Positions 19,499-30,487 are shown, counted from the first letter of the stretch. The stretch is 64,000 nt of DNA from Vibrio xiamenensis (GCF_900100015.1 NZ_FNDD01000007.1:62001-126000); one strand, 5' to 3'. A program made the numbers and translations. Notes: a model not told the origin generated them from the letters alone.

Positions 19499-21193
19499 CT
19501 AAGCGCGCAACCGTTGACTCGGAGAAGTTGGCTGGATGATATGAACACGTTCTTTGGTTTTGGTTTTCGCAACATACAGTGCGCTGTCAGCCTTGCTTAA
19601 CGCATCCTGCATCGACATCGATGGCTCGACAATCAATCCGCCCAAGGAAAACGACAGTACAAAGGTGTCATTTGAGTAATGAATTTCGGTTTTAAGCCGC
19701 GCAGTCAAAGCTTTTAACGCTTGAACCGAATTAGAGCGAATGAGAATAACGAATTCACCATCGGCCCAGCGACAAGCACAGTCGTATTCACGCAACACTT
19801 TCTTAAGCGCCTGAGAAGCAAAACGCAGGCGTTTATCTTGCTCAAGATGCGAGCTAATATCCATGATTTCGACATCTTCCATACCATCAATAGATAACCA
19901 AACCAGACCAAAACAACCATTTTCGCGTTTGGCTCTCGCAAGTTCAGCATTGAGCTCTCGCTCCATTCCTGAGCGATTTAACAATCCAGTCAAAGGATCA
20001 ATCATCGCCAGTTGATCAAGTGTCTCCGTGCGCTCTCGAACCAAAGAATCAAGCGAATGTCTGGAGCGAAACAGTTCACGATCGAGGCAATCAAGCTGAT
20101 GATGAATATCAGCCACCATGTCGTGGGTATGAGGTGTCTGACTGTCTGGCAGCATGCGTTTGAGGTGGCGATACATATCCGCCATAGGCAGAAAGAAGCG
20201 GCGGCTCATGAAGGTGTAGAGCAGCACCGTAAACAATAAAAACATCGCAAAGCTGATTTCACTGAATGATTTTAGGTAGTTGCCATCCAATACCTTATCG
20301 ATATCGACAAACTTAACCTGATACCAACCCAATTCAGCAATATATTTAATCGAAACAAAGGTGCCCGAGGATTCAAGCGTGACCACCAGAGTTTTGGTCT
20401 CTTGCCCCTGCCCCTGCTGCTTCATCGCCCCCATCACAGCATCGTAGCTCTTTTGATCGTGAATAATCTGATGCAACGACTTTTTATTCCTAAGTCTTTT
20501 TAAATGATTCACGAAGTCACCCGAGGTAAAGGAAGAGTCAAGTTCGATATCACCACTGTTGTTAACAAAAATGGTCGCCAAACCTGGGTATTGTTTACCA
20601 ACTAATTTCGGCACCAAAGGTCCCAAGTCAAGAGAAGTACCAATAATACCGAGAAACTCACCGTTATGAATGATCGGCTGTGATATCCAAAGTTTTACCT
20701 CATGCAAATCATAGTCATAATCGATGGTTGCACCAAACAAGGTATGATTGACCCGCTGACTAAAATACCAAGACTGATTGGGGTTATTGGGAGATAGGTG
20801 GTAGCGCAAATATGACTGTTTTTTGGTGTCATCCTTGCTGCTCATATAAAAAGCCAAGTTCTCATTAAGCGCAATGTAATAGTTGTCTTCTGCGAACTTA
20901 CCTCTTTGGCTTAACAGCCATTGCTGCGCTTTGCGCTGTTTTTGAGGATCGTTGGCGTCTAATGCCCAGTCAATCACGTTTTCGTTACTGGACAACACCT
21001 TAGCAACATCAATTTGTTGGGAAAGTGTCGACAATGCTTTCTCTGAGTCGTACTGAGTCGTTACTTCGCTATACTTCCAAAGTAATTGGTGCACAATATC
21101 GTCGACAAGGTGCTTCACTGAAAAGTACATACCGAAACAAAAAACGGCACATAGCATTACAACTACACCGAGTAGCTTAGTTCTAATTGTCAT
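19499..21193 (-). CDS. Membrane receptor with dCache sensor and degenerate GGDEF domain
   Basis: The 564-aa protein has an N-terminal membrane segment (about 7-25), a periplasmic dCache-like sensor (about 40-300, with LWISQPI near the second subdomain), a second membrane helix (about 308-328), a short helical linker and a GGDEF-family domain (about 390-555). The active-site motif is ADGEF (477-481) instead of GG(D/E)EF, so cyclase activity is unlikely. The inhibitory-site motif REYD (468-471), five residues upstream, is intact, so it may bind cyclic-di-GMP as a receptor. It stands alone. Confidence 0.85.
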   Translation of the reverse strand: MTIRTKLLGVVVMLCAVFCFGMYFSVKHLVDDIVHQLLWKYSEVTTQYDSEKALSTLSQQIDVAKVLSSNENVIDWALDANDPQKQRKAQQWLLSQRGKFAEDNYYIALNENLAFYMSSKDDTKKQSYLRYHLSPNNPNQSWYFSQRVNHTLFGATIDYDYDLHEVKLWISQPIIHNGEFLGIIGTSLDLGPLVPKLVGKQYPGLATIFVNNSGDIELDSSFTSGDFVNHLKRLRNKKSLHQIIHDQKSYDAVMGAMKQQGQGQETKTLVVTLESSGTFVSIKYIAELGWYQVKFVDIDKVLDGNYLKSFSEISFAMFLLFTVLLYTFMSRRFFLPMADMYRHLKRMLPDSQTPHTHDMVADIHHQLDCLDRELFRSRHSLDSLVRERTETLDQLAMIDPLTGLLNRSGMERELNAELARAKRENGCFGLVWLSIDGMEDVEIMDISSHLEQDKRLRFASQALKKVLREYDCACRWADGEFVILIRSNSVQALKALTARLKTEIHYSNDTFVLSFSLGGLIVEPSMSMQDALSKADSALYVAKTKTKERVHIIQPTSPSQRLRA

Positions 21194-21347
21194 AGTTCCT
21201 TCTATACAACCAAATCATCCATTCCCAACAGTGACGATTTTATGCGTCAGAACGATTACTGAAATAAAATAGCATTAATTTATTGTATATTTCATAAAAA
21301 AAACCATTGTCCAACAAATAAGAACCTAGTTGCAATGTCTTGAATAT

Positions 21348-21375
21348 AAAAAAAGCGACCCGAGGTCGCTTTTTT
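21348..21375 (-). terminator. Terminator of topA (bidirectional)
   Basis: AAAAAAGCGACC and GGTCGCTTTTTT pair around a 4-base CGAG-type loop, 20 bases after the topA stop. Confidence 0.88.
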
Positions 21376-21395
21376 GGTTATTTTAGTAAAAAACC

Positions 21396-24017
21396 TTATG
21401 ATTTCTTACGCTTATCGGTAACTTCCCATTTGCCATCGATATAAAGCGCAGTCCAACCTGATGGTTTTCCATCAATTTCTGAACGCACGTAGTTCTCTTT
21501 CGATTTACGACTAAAGCGAACCACGGTTGGGCGACCATCAGGATCATGAGTCGGCGCTTCCGTAAGGTAGTGGAACTTCGGTGACAAACGCTCTTTAAAG
21601 CGAACTAACTCCTCAACTAAAGGAGCACGTGTTTCGCGCGATTTAGGGAAGGTGCTGGCCGCTAAAAACAGCCCTGACGCACCATCACGCAGAACAAAGT
21701 ACGCATCTGAGTTCTCACACGGTAGTTCAGGCAAATGCACAGGATCTTCTTTTGGAGGCGCAACTTCACCATTTTTCAGAATCTTGCGGGTATTTTTACA
21801 ATCATCGCTGGTGCAATCCATGTACTTACCGAAACGGCCATTCTTAAGCACCATATCCGAACCACATTTATCACATTCAACAACCGGGCCGTCATAACCT
21901 TTCAGCTGGAATTCACCACGTTCAACAATGTAACCATCACAATTCGGGTTATTACCACAAACGTGCAATTTACGCTTATCGTCAATCAGATATGCATCCA
22001 TCGCCGTTTCACAAATTGGGCAACGCTTTTTAGCACGCAGCGCAGCGGTTTCAACGTCTTCTTCTAGAACGTTAATCACGCCGTCTTCATCACCCAAGTT
22101 AATGGTGGTTTTACAACGCTCTTTTGGCGGCAAAGCGTAACCAGAACAGCCAAGGAACACCCCTGTCGATGCAGTGCGAATTCCCATCGGGCGTCCACAG
22201 GTTGGACACTCGATATCGGTCATAACAATATGATTTGGTTTCATACCGCCATGTTCTTCGTCCTCTTCAGCCTTGCCTAAATCGGCAGAGAAATCAGTGA
22301 AGAAGTTATCGAGTACGGTTTTCCAGTTCGCTTGACCTTCTGCAATTTGGTCAAGTTTCTCTTCCATACGCGCGGTAAAATCGTAGTTCATCAAATCATC
22401 AAAGCTATCGCCAAGACGATCGGTAACAATTTCACCCATTTTTTCCGCATAGAAACGGCGCTGATCGACTTTCACATAACCGCGATCTTGAATAGTTGAG
22501 ATGATCGAAGCGTAAGTCGAAGGACGACCGATGCCACGTTTCTCAAGCTCTTTCACCAATGCCGCTTCCGTAAAGCGCGCTGGCGGTTTGGTAAAGTGCT
22601 GTTTAGGTTCGAGATCTTTCAAGCTAACCACATCACCAACCTGAACGGCAGGTAGAATCTGATCTTCATTTTTACCCAGCGGGCGCTGAACGCGAGTCCA
22701 ACCATCGAATTTCAGAATGCGGCCTTTGGCTTTGAGCGTGAACTCTGCAGCCTTAACACTGACCGTGGTGGAATCGTATTGCGCAGGCGTCATTTGACAC
22801 GCGACGAACTGATTCCAAATCAAGCTGTAAAGTTTATGCGCATCGGCATCAACGCCTTGTAAATCTTCCGATTTAACGTTGACATCCGATGGACGAATCG
22901 CTTCGTGCGCCTCTTGTGCGCCCTCTTTACTGCCATATACATTGGGTTTTGACGGCAGATACGCATCACCGAACTCTGAACCAATATAACCGCGCACGGC
23001 ATCGACCGCTTCGCTGCTCAAGTTGGTTGAGTCGGTACGCATATAGGTGATGTAACCCGCTTCATACAAGCGCTGCGCCAGCATCATGGTTTTCTTTACG
23101 CCATAGCCAAGACGCGTACTCGCCGCCTGCTGCAGTGTCGAGGTGATGAACGGCGCCGAAGGTTTACTTGACGTCGGACGGTCTTCACGCTTGCACACTT
23201 CATATTGCGCTTTTTCAAGTACCGCAACCGCAGCTTTAGCTTCCGCTTCGTTGACTGGCTTAAACGCACTGTCATTCTTTTGCGCCACCAGCAAACGAAA
23301 ATCGCTATTGTCTTGAGTTTTGGTATTAGCGTGAATATCCCAGAATTCTTCTGGAACAAAGGCTTTGATCTCGCGCTCACGCTCAACCAGCAGTTTAACA
23401 GCGACCGACTGAACTCGTCCTGCAGATAAGCCACGTGCGACTTTTTTCCACAATAACGGCGATACCATAAAACCAACCACACGGTCCATAAAGCGACGTG
23501 CTTGCTGGGCGTTGACGCCATCCATGCTCAGTTCGCCCGGTTTTTTGAACGCCTGTTGGATCGCGTTTTTAGTGATCTCGTTAAACACAACACGTTTATA
23601 TCGCTCTTCATCGCCACCGATGATCTCACGTAGGTGCCAAGCGATAGCTTCTCCTTCGCGGTCCAAATCGGTTGCGAGATAAACGCTGTCTGCGTCTTGC
23701 GCTAATTTTTGTAACTCTGCGACGACTTTTTCTTTTCCTGGCAGAATTTGATAGTTCGCTTCCCAACCATGATAAGGGTCGACACCCATTTTCTTGATCA
23801 GAGAGTTGCGGTCTTTCTCTTGTTTAATACGCGCTTTTTCTTCTGCGCTCAGACCTTTTGTTGATACAGCGGCAGCTTTTTTGCCCGAACTTTGGCCGGC
23901 AGTTGGCAGATCACGTACGTGGCCTACACTCGACTTTACAATGAAGTCTTTGCCTAAATATTTATTGATGGTTTTTGCCTTGGCTGGCGATTCCACAATA
24001 ACGAGTGATTTACCCAT
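21396..24017 (-). CDS. topA: DNA topoisomerase I TopA
   Basis: TopA relaxes negative supercoils through a 5'-phosphotyrosine intermediate. The 873-aa protein (E. coli 865) begins with a TOPRIM domain ([14 protein letters not shown] and the [12 protein letters not shown] acidic motif), carries the active-site tyrosine motif ITYMRTDST and ends in several four-Cys zinc ribbons (such as [18 protein letters not shown] and CDKCGSDMV). It is divergent from yciN across an intergenic region with a striking inverted repeat. Confidence 0.98.
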   Translation of the reverse strand: MGKSLVIVESPAKAKTINKYLGKDFIVKSSVGHVRDLPTAGQSSGKKAAAVSTKGLSAEEKARIKQEKDRNSLIKKMGVDPYHGWEANYQILPGKEKVVAELQKLAQDADSVYLATDLDREGEAIAWHLREIIGGDEERYKRVVFNEITKNAIQQAFKKPGELSMDGVNAQQARRFMDRVVGFMVSPLLWKKVARGLSAGRVQSVAVKLLVEREREIKAFVPEEFWDIHANTKTQDNSDFRLLVAQKNDSAFKPVNEAEAKAAVAVLEKAQYEVCKREDRPTSSKPSAPFITSTLQQAASTRLGYGVKKTMMLAQRLYEAGYITYMRTDSTNLSSEAVDAVRGYIGSEFGDAYLPSKPNVYGSKEGAQEAHEAIRPSDVNVKSEDLQGVDADAHKLYSLIWNQFVACQMTPAQYDSTTVSVKAAEFTLKAKGRILKFDGWTRVQRPLGKNEDQILPAVQVGDVVSLKDLEPKQHFTKPPARFTEAALVKELEKRGIGRPSTYASIISTIQDRGYVKVDQRRFYAEKMGEIVTDRLGDSFDDLMNYDFTARMEEKLDQIAEGQANWKTVLDNFFTDFSADLGKAEEDEEHGGMKPNHIVMTDIECPTCGRPMGIRTASTGVFLGCSGYALPPKERCKTTINLGDEDGVINVLEEDVETAALRAKKRCPICETAMDAYLIDDKRKLHVCGNNPNCDGYIVERGEFQLKGYDGPVVECDKCGSDMVLKNGRFGKYMDCTSDDCKNTRKILKNGEVAPPKEDPVHLPELPCENSDAYFVLRDGASGLFLAASTFPKSRETRAPLVEELVRFKERLSPKFHYLTEAPTHDPDGRPTVVRFSRKSKENYVRSEIDGKPSGWTALYIDGKWEVTDKRKKS

Positions 24018-24274
24018 AATTGACTCAAATGCCCTTAATCACTGTTGCGAATTTAATCGCACAACGTACTTAAAATTAAATTTCTTTTTTTACTATTGAG
24101 CGAGAAGACTAGAAGATCAATACCTTTTTTTAAAATGCGCATTGACTGCTCGACAATTGGACGACCCAAATCAAGATTCGAATTATTCTCAAACTCAATA
24201 TATCGTCTTCATATATCCCGATCCGTTTCGTCGGGTATATCGCGGGCGCTAGAATTCGGCACATACTAAACGTG

Positions 24275-24318
24275 TCGAGCATAAAACCCACCATAGCGAA
24301 TCGGTTTTATGCCTTCGA
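24275..24318. repeat. Long inverted repeat between topA and yciN
   Basis: GCATAAAACC (24279-24288) and GGTTTTATGC (24303-24312) are perfect inverted copies around a 14-base loop. Outside them TCGA recurs on both arms (24275-24278 and 24315-24318), giving about 14 paired bases with a small bulge. No T run follows on either strand, so it is not an ordinary terminator. Confidence 0.7.
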
Positions 24319-24357
24319 TCACAAAAGAAAAACCGCACTCATCATGCCCTAAGTCAA

Positions 24358-24385
24358 TTGAATTTGCCGAAAATCCCCATACAAT
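24358..24385 (+). promoter_or_regulatory. Candidate yciN promoter
   Basis: TTGAAT (24358-24363) and TACAAT (24380-24385) are separated by 16 bases, 32 bases before the yciN start. Confidence 0.5.
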
Positions 24386-24416
24386 CGACTCAATTACGAA
24401 TAATCAGGTATAGACG

Positions 24417-24665
24417 ATGAGCGATAAAAAAACCATTTCAGAATTCGAGTTACTTCTGATTGCGAATCAATTGATTCAAGACCACGATAACTATATAGAT
24501 GGTATGCACGCGAATAAAGTTGAAGAAAAAGACGATGTCTTAGTCTTTAAAGGTGAATACTTTCTCGATGCTAACGGCTTACCTACCGAAAAAACGACCG
24601 CCGTCTTTAATATGTTTAAATATTTGGCTCATCATTTATCAAAAGAGTTCACTTTGCAGCAATAA
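24417..24665 (+). CDS. yciN: YciN family protein (DUF2498)
   Basis: The 82-aa protein matches E. coli YciN along its length, with the conserved VLVFKGEYFLDANGLPT core and the TAVFNMFKYLAHHLS C-terminal helix. YciN also lies beside topA in E. coli. Its role is not established. It has a promoter of its own and is closed by a terminator shared with aroA. Confidence 0.9.
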   Translation: MSDKKTISEFELLLIANQLIQDHDNYIDGMHANKVEEKDDVLVFKGEYFLDANGLPTEKTTAVFNMFKYLAHHLSKEFTLQQ

Positions 24666-24695
24666 AACTCGGTGGTGATAAACTCAAAGCAAACT

Positions 24696-24723
24696 AAAAA
24701 GCTTGTCTTTCGACAAGCTTTTT
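24696..24723. terminator. Bidirectional terminator between yciN and aroA
   Basis: AAAAAGCTTGTC and GACAAGCTTTTT pair around a short TTTC loop. It serves both converging genes. Confidence 0.9.
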
Positions 24724-24728
24724 GGCTT

Positions 24729-26012
24729 TTATTTCACGCTTAACGACGCCAATTTATCAAAATAATCAGGAAACGTTTTTGACGTACATTTCGGGTCATT
24801 AATCGTAATTGGCGTATCACTCAGTGCCACCAGCGAAAAACACATCGCCATGCGATGGTCATCGTAGGTATCAATGGTTGCATGCTGCAGTTGGCTTGGA
24901 GGCGTAATAATAATGAAATCCTCGCCCTCTTCAACGGTAGCGCCAACTTTGCGTAATTCGGTAGCCATCGCAGCAAGACGATCGGTCTCTTTAACACGCC
25001 AGTTGTAGACATTGCGAATCGCAGTGGTGCCTTTGGCGAATAGTGCCGTAGTTGCAATCGTCATCGCGGCATCTGGAATGTGGTTAAAATCGAGGTCGAC
25101 TGCGTTTAACTCACCAGCGCGAGCGGTGATGTAATTGCTGCCCCATTCGATTTCTGCGCCCATCTTTTCAAGTGCATCAGCAAATTGAATGTCACCTTGA
25201 ATACTGTCTTTGCCAATCCCTGTCACCTTGATTTCACCGCCTTTGATAGCCGCTGCAGCAAGGAAGTAGGAAGCAGATGACGCGTCGCCTTCGACTAAAA
25301 ACTCACCCGGAGCGACATATTGCTGACCACCTTTGACGACAAATTGTTTGTAGTCTCGGTTTTCAACAGTGACGCCAAATTGCGCCATGATGTGCAGCGT
25401 AATATCAATATAAGGTTTAGACACCAAATCACCGGCAATATTGATGGTGGTTTGCGCTTCACATAGCGGAGCAGACATCAAAAATGCAGTTAAAAACTGG
25501 CTCGAGATAGAGCCGTCAATCGACACTTCTCCACCTTTAAGCCCGGTCCCTAAAATACGCAGTGGTGGATAGTTTTCGTTTTCCAAGTACTCAATTTGCG
25601 CTCCAGCTTGACGAAGCGCATCGACTAAATGGCCAATCGGGCGCTCTTTCATGCGCGGCTCGCCAGTGAGTACAAACTCGCCTTGGCCCAAACATAGCGC
25701 CGCCGCTAATGGACGCATTGCAGTGCCGGCGTTACCCAAGAACAGTTCGAGTGACTCAGACGCGTGAAACGCGCCGCCAATGCCTTGTACTTCACATTCA
25801 GTTTTGTCGGCAGACAAACGATAAGCGACACCAAGTTTTGTGAGCGCATTAAGCATGTGACGAATATCATCACTATCAAGCAAATTGGTTAACTTGGTGG
25901 TTCCTTTCGCCAGCGCCGCAAGTAATAAGGCGCGATTTGATACACTTTTTGAGCCCGGCAAATTGACTTCGCCATTGACTTTATTAATTGGTTGTAAGGT
26001 CAGGCTTTCCAT
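24729..26012 (-). CDS. aroA: 3-phosphoshikimate 1-carboxyvinyltransferase AroA (EPSP synthase)
   Basis: AroA joins phosphoenolpyruvate to shikimate-3-phosphate in the chorismate pathway. The protein is 427 aa, the same length as E. coli AroA, beginning MESLTLQPI. It has the substrate-binding [17 protein letters not shown] segment (about 19-35), the [10 protein letters not shown] motif and the catalytic KETDRL motif. An upstream in-frame extension of 15 codons was rejected on family length. The glycine-type sensitivity motif GNAGTAMRP is intact. Confidence 0.97.
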   Translation of the reverse strand: MESLTLQPINKVNGEVNLPGSKSVSNRALLLAALAKGTTKLTNLLDSDDIRHMLNALTKLGVAYRLSADKTECEVQGIGGAFHASESLELFLGNAGTAMRPLAAALCLGQGEFVLTGEPRMKERPIGHLVDALRQAGAQIEYLENENYPPLRILGTGLKGGEVSIDGSISSQFLTAFLMSAPLCEAQTTINIAGDLVSKPYIDITLHIMAQFGVTVENRDYKQFVVKGGQQYVAPGEFLVEGDASSASYFLAAAAIKGGEIKVTGIGKDSIQGDIQFADALEKMGAEIEWGSNYITARAGELNAVDLDFNHIPDAAMTIATTALFAKGTTAIRNVYNWRVKETDRLAAMATELRKVGATVEEGEDFIIITPPSQLQHATIDTYDDHRMAMCFSLVALSDTPITINDPKCTSKTFPDYFDKLASLSVK

Positions 26013-26124
26013 TAATGTTGTGTTTCCTTGGCTGCTGCAAATCCTATCATGCAGCAACGACTTATTTTTCGTATTTGCAGCCTATCTAAATTCGGTGCTG
26101 AACACCACCCCAAAATTGAGCCAG

Positions 26125-26580
26125 TTAATAGGTTTTATCCACTCTAACGCCATCATCAAAATAAAGGATGCGAACATCGTCGCCGCGCTCAAACAACATG
26201 TTTGGATCAACATCTTGCATTACATCGACTAATTTGCCGTCTTTGGTTTTAATCAGCAGCTCAACCAACTTGTATTCCACACGGTAAACTTGGTTCTCAT
26301 GTTGGTGCGCGAGGCTTCCCCCTGCAATGGCCCCTACTGCAGTCGCAAGCTCTTTTCCTGAACCGCCGCCAAACTGATGCCCGACCACACCGCCAACTAC
26401 CGCGCCAAGTAAGGTTTCCCAACCGTGACTCTTAGATTGCACAATTTCATGCTGTGTGACATAGCGAATGGAATCAACCTCACCAAAAATAACCTCATTA
26501 ACCGGTCTTGCTTGATTGCGTTGATATGCAGCATTGGCAACGAGCGGAAAAATCACTAATATCCATAGCCACTTTTTCAT
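26125..26580 (-). CDS. Glycine-zipper 2TM-domain envelope protein
   Basis: The 151-aa protein has a cleavable signal peptide (about 1-18, ending VANA) with no lipobox Cys. A glycine-rich hydrophobic hairpin (about 57-90, ETLLGAVVGGVVGHQFGGG) is typical of glycine-zipper 2TM domains of the SlyB/17-kDa antigen type. The C-terminal part is charged. It is probably periplasmic or outer-membrane associated; a specific role cannot be given. It is divergent from aat with 26 bases between the starts, so the promoters must overlap the genes. Confidence 0.8.
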   Translation of the reverse strand: MKKWLWILVIFPLVANAAYQRNQARPVNEVIFGEVDSIRYVTQHEIVQSKSHGWETLLGAVVGGVVGHQFGGGSGKELATAVGAIAGGSLAHQHENQVYRVEYKLVELLIKTKDGKLVDVMQDVDPNMLFERGDDVRILYFDDGVRVDKTY

Positions 26581-26606
26581 TCAAAAACTCCTTCATGTGT
26601 TGAATT

Positions 26607-27332
26607 ATGTCGATATATATCACCGAGCTCGATTCACGTTTCTTGGATTTTCCATCGCCGCATGAGGCACTTGAAGAACCCAATGGATTACTCGCCTTTG
26701 GCGGTGATTTAAAACCACAGCGAATCTTGGCCGCTTATCATCAAGGCATTTTCCCTTGGTATGGTCCGGGCGATCCGATTTTGTGGTGGAGCCCAGCGCC
26801 GCGCGCGGTATTTAATCCTAAGACATTTAAACCAGCAAAAAGTCTAAAAAAATTTCAAAAAAAACAACAATATTTGGTTACTATCAACCAAGCAACAGAC
26901 CGTGTTATTGAGCTCTGCGCGGCCACTCGCAGCGCCGAAGAAACCTGGCTCAATACCGAGATGCGCGCGGCTTATCAAGATTTAGCCCGTCAAGGACATT
27001 GCCACTCGGTGGAAGTTTGGGACCACGAAAAACAGCTGATTGGCGGTCTGTATGGTCTTTCGGTTGGGCGACTCTTTTGTGGTGAATCGATGTTCAGCCT
27101 TAGCCCCAACACCTCGAAAATTGCGTTATGGTATTTTTGCCACCACTTCAATCAATGTGGTGGTCAACTGATTGATTGCCAAGTGATGAACCCGCACCTT
27201 GCCTCACTCGGCGCGACAGAGCTTAAGCGTGAAGATTTTCTTCAATCCCTGCTATCTTTAAGAGAACAGCGTGTTGATTCACACTGCTTCCATCGTCAAA
27301 CTTTGTCGTTATCAGATCAGGAACCTCAATGA
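26607..27332 (+). CDS. aat: Leucyl/phenylalanyl-tRNA--protein transferase Aat
   Basis: Aat adds Leu or Phe from aminoacyl-tRNA to proteins with N-terminal Lys or Arg, creating an N-degron read by ClpS-ClpAP. The 241-aa protein has the family motifs GLLAFGGDL, YHQGIFPWY, LWWSPAPRAVF and, in the GNAT-like core, GGLYGLSVGRLFCGESMFS. It overlaps bpt by 4 bases (ATGA), so the two N-degron enzymes form a coupled pair. Confidence 0.97.
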   Translation: MSIYITELDSRFLDFPSPHEALEEPNGLLAFGGDLKPQRILAAYHQGIFPWYGPGDPILWWSPAPRAVFNPKTFKPAKSLKKFQKKQQYLVTINQATDRVIELCAATRSAEETWLNTEMRAAYQDLARQGHCHSVEVWDHEKQLIGGLYGLSVGRLFCGESMFSLSPNTSKIALWYFCHHFNQCGGQLIDCQVMNPHLASLGATELKREDFLQSLLSLREQRVDSHCFHRQTLSLSDQEPQ

Positions 27333-28027
27333 GCATCGAACTCCAGCATATTAGAATCGGTCTGACCACCAATCATCCATGCAGTTATCTTGCGAATCAA
27401 GAAGAACGCGTTGCTGTTGCACTCGACCCACAAATGCACAGCTCATCCAGTTATGAAGTGCTGCTTGCTAACGGTTTTCGCCGCAGCGGTGATACCATTT
27501 ACAAACCGCACTGCAGTGACTGCCAAGCCTGTGAAGCCATTCGTCTATCGATTCCTGACGTGCAATTAAGCCGTAGCCAAAAACGGATTAAAAACAAAGC
27601 CAGTATGCTCTCTTGGGTGATGAAAGACAGCATGGACAAAGACTGGTTTGAGCTGTACTCGCGCTATATTGAAGTACGCCATAAAGATGGCTCTATGTAT
27701 CCACCTAAACGCATGGAGTTTGACCAATTTTCGCAAAGTTCTTGGCTGAATACTCAATTTTTGCACATCTATGATCAGCAAACCTTAGTCGCTATCGCCG
27801 TAACAGATGTGATGTCTAACTCGGCCAGTGCTTTCTATACCTTCTATGACCCAGACCATGCAATATCCATGGGCACCGCTGCGGTACTATTCCAAATCGA
27901 GTATTGTCAGCAACAAGGTAAGCAGTGGCTTTACCTTGGGTATCAAATTGACGAATGTCCTGCGATGAACTACAAAGTGCGTTTTCAACGCCATCAAAGG
28001 CTAGTAAATCAGCGTTGGCAAGGGTAG
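27329..28027 (+). CDS. bpt: Aspartate/glutamate leucyltransferase Bpt
   Basis: Bpt transfers Leu from leucyl-tRNA to proteins with N-terminal Asp or Glu, feeding them into the same N-degron route as Aat. The 232-aa protein has the N-terminal cysteine-containing segment with CSYLANQEERVAVALDP, the conserved CSDCQACEAIRL Cys cluster and the C-terminal catalytic domain ending in YLGYQIDECPAMNYKVRFQ. It is often named ate in older annotation. Confidence 0.95.
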   Translation: MSIELQHIRIGLTTNHPCSYLANQEERVAVALDPQMHSSSSYEVLLANGFRRSGDTIYKPHCSDCQACEAIRLSIPDVQLSRSQKRIKNKASMLSWVMKDSMDKDWFELYSRYIEVRHKDGSMYPPKRMEFDQFSQSSWLNTQFLHIYDQQTLVAIAVTDVMSNSASAFYTFYDPDHAISMGTAAVLFQIEYCQQQGKQWLYLGYQIDECPAMNYKVRFQRHQRLVNQRWQG

Positions 28028-28106
28028 AATACGCCCAACTTTACATAATTCCATTTTATCGGCATTATTGGCCGGCTAAAATTGCCCATTTTTAAAAGAG
28101 GATTAA

Positions 28107-28325
<219 letters not shown>

Positions 28326-28347
28326 TTTTTAATTCTCGAACACAAAC

Positions 28348-28375
28348 AAAAAACGGAGCTTATGCTCCGTTTTTT
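28348..28375 (+). terminator. Terminator of infA
   Basis: AAAACGGAGC and GCTCCGTTTT form a stem with a TTAT loop, followed by T residues. It also faces the 3' end of tdk. Confidence 0.9.
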
Positions 28376-28396
28376 GTTGCTGCGACAATCAGCAAT

Positions 28397-28975
28397 CTAT
28401 TTACTAAGCGCTAATTTATAGTGCTCTCGGCACACCGAAACGTAGCGTTCATTACCACCAATAGCAACTTGATCACCTTCTTTGATCGGGTTACCCGCTT
28501 CATCAGTGCGGATCACCATGTTGGCCTTGCGACCACAGTGACACACGGTTTTTAGCTCAATGAGTTTATCAGCCCATGCCAATAGATACTGACTACCTTC
28601 AAACAACTCGCCCATGAAATCTGTTCTTAGGCCGTAACAAAGTACTGGAATACCTAACTTGTCGACCACTTCAGTAAGCTGGTACACCTGCTGTTTGGAT
28701 AAAAACTGGCATTCATCAATCAAGATACAGTGCAGTGTCTGCTGTTGGTGCAGAGCTTCAATCGCGGCAAACATGTCGGTTTCTGAGCCAAACAGATGGG
28801 CGTCCGATTCAAGACCAATTCGTGAAGCGACTTTACCCACCCCAAAACGGTCATCAACGGCGGCCGTGAAGATCACCGGATTCATGCCCCGCTCTTGGTA
28901 GTTAAAAGACGATTGCAGCAGAGTGGTGGATTTACCGGCGTTCATTGCCGAGTAATAGAAATACATCTGAGCCAC
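28397..28975 (-). CDS. tdk: Thymidine kinase Tdk
   Basis: Tdk phosphorylates thymidine in pyrimidine salvage. The 192-aa protein has the P-loop [14 protein letters not shown], the Walker B-like ILIDECQFL and the zinc-binding lasso domain with CHCGRKANM and a C-terminal Cys-x-x-His (CREH). It faces infA and is separated from cysS by the cysS terminator. Confidence 0.96.
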   Translation of the reverse strand: MAQMYFYYSAMNAGKSTTLLQSSFNYQERGMNPVIFTAAVDDRFGVGKVASRIGLESDAHLFGSETDMFAAIEALHQQQTLHCILIDECQFLSKQQVYQLTEVVDKLGIPVLCYGLRTDFMGELFEGSQYLLAWADKLIELKTVCHCGRKANMVIRTDEAGNPIKEGDQVAIGGNERYVSVCREHYKLALSK

Positions 28976-29011
28976 GAGAACAGTTCCTAAATAATGTAAG
29001 TGACAACAAAG

Positions 29012-29038
29012 AAAAAGGGCTGTGCAAGCAGCCCTTCC
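29012..29038 (-). terminator. Terminator of cysS
   Basis: On the minus strand, AAGGGCTG and CAGCCCTT enclose a 6-base loop, followed by TTTTTC. It lies about 30 bases after the cysS stop. Confidence 0.8.
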
Positions 29039-29065
29039 TTTTACTTAATAACTAACATGACGCGA

Positions 29066-30451
29066 TTAACCGCGGCGCCAAGTGGTCCCTTGCGGACCAT
29101 CTTCCAACACAATGCCCATCTCGGTCAGTTTGTCGCGAGCCATGTCGGCATTTGCCCAATCCTTCGCAGCGCGCGAATCATTACGCAGTTTGATCAAGGC
29201 TTCAATTTCAGCCACATCATCATCTTCGCCGCTGGCACCACCTTGTAAAAAGGCTTCTGGATCTTGGTGTAAAATACCAATCACATCGGCAAGTTGACGT
29301 AAGCGAGCCCCCAAACCATTGGCTTGAGCTAAGTCATCGCCTTTAATGCGGTTCACTTCACGCGCCAAATCAAACAGCACGGAGTAAGCCTCTGGAGTAT
29401 TGAAGTCATCGTTCATCGCTTGATTGAAACGACTAACAAACTCTTCACCACCTGCAGGTTCAACAGAGGTATCCAAACCTCTTAGCGCCGTATATAAACG
29501 TTCTAAAGAAGCTCGAGCTTGGTTGAGGTTCTCTTCGCTGTAGTTTAATTGGCTGCGATAGTGACCTGACATCAAAAAGTAACGTACGGTTTCTGCATCG
29601 TAATGTGCGAGTACGTCACGAATGGTAAAGAAGTTGCCCAATGATTTAGACATTTTTTCTTTGTCCACCATCACCATACCGCTGTGCATCCAAGTGTTGA
29701 CGTACTGGGTATCGTGCGCGCAGCAAGACTGTGCGATTTCGTTTTCATGGTGCGGGAACTGCAAATCTGAGCCACCGCCGTGAATGTCAAAATGGTCGCC
29801 TAAAATTGAAGAGTTCATTGCGGAACATTCGATGTGCCAACCAGGACGTCCTGCGCCCCATGGAGAATCCCATGTTGGCTCACCCGGTTTGGACATTTTC
29901 CACACCACGAAATCCAGTGGGCTACGTTTGGCGGTTTCGACATCCACTCGAGCACCCGCTTGCAACTGATCCAAATCTTGTTTAGAGAGCTTGCCGTATT
30001 CGTCAAATTTGCTGACTTCAAACATCACATCGCCGTTGTCAGCCACGTAAGCAAACCCACGCTCGATCAGCTTTTCAACCAATTCAATAATTTCTGCAAT
30101 GAATTGAGTTGCACGCGGCTCAACATCCGGACGCTTCATATTTAGAGCATCGAAATCCGCGTGCATTTCTGCGATTAAACGCTCAGTCAGTGATTCACAG
30201 CTTTCGCCGTTTTCCGCCGCGCGCTTGATGATTTTGTCGTCAATATCGGTGATGTTACGCACAAAGGTTAAGTCGTAACCAAGGAAGCGCAGGTAACGCG
30301 AAACAACGTCAAACGAAACAAAGGTGCGTCCGTGACCGATATGACAGAGATCGTAAATGGTCACACCACACACGTACATGCCAACTTTGCCAGCATGAAT
30401 GGGTTTAAATTCCTCTTTTTGTCTCGTCAGGGTGTTATATATCTTAAGCAT
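29066..30451 (-). CDS. cysS: Cysteinyl-tRNA synthetase CysS
   Basis: This class I synthetase charges tRNA-Cys. The 461-aa protein has the HIGH signature ([11 protein letters not shown]), the zinc-binding residues around the [16 protein letters not shown] segment and the KMSKS motif ([11 protein letters not shown]). The C-terminal anticodon-binding region is complete. It is monocistronic, ahead of a possible micro-gene on the same strand. Confidence 0.98.
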   Translation of the reverse strand: MLKIYNTLTRQKEEFKPIHAGKVGMYVCGVTIYDLCHIGHGRTFVSFDVVSRYLRFLGYDLTFVRNITDIDDKIIKRAAENGESCESLTERLIAEMHADFDALNMKRPDVEPRATQFIAEIIELVEKLIERGFAYVADNGDVMFEVSKFDEYGKLSKQDLDQLQAGARVDVETAKRSPLDFVVWKMSKPGEPTWDSPWGAGRPGWHIECSAMNSSILGDHFDIHGGGSDLQFPHHENEIAQSCCAHDTQYVNTWMHSGMVMVDKEKMSKSLGNFFTIRDVLAHYDAETVRYFLMSGHYRSQLNYSEENLNQARASLERLYTALRGLDTSVEPAGGEEFVSRFNQAMNDDFNTPEAYSVLFDLAREVNRIKGDDLAQANGLGARLRQLADVIGILHQDPEAFLQGGASGEDDDVAEIEALIKLRNDSRAAKDWANADMARDKLTEMGIVLEDGPQGTTWRRG

Positions 30452-30487
30452 GATCTCTGTCTGATATTTGATAGTAAAAATTGTCGG

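Larger units (their letters stand above)
24018..24416. other. topA-yciN divergent regulatory region
   Basis: No gene is seen in this 399-base stretch. It holds two inverted repeats, 24211-24240 (imperfect) and 24275-24318 (long), and a candidate yciN promoter near the right end. The left end should hold the topA promoter on the minus strand. Confidence 0.6.
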
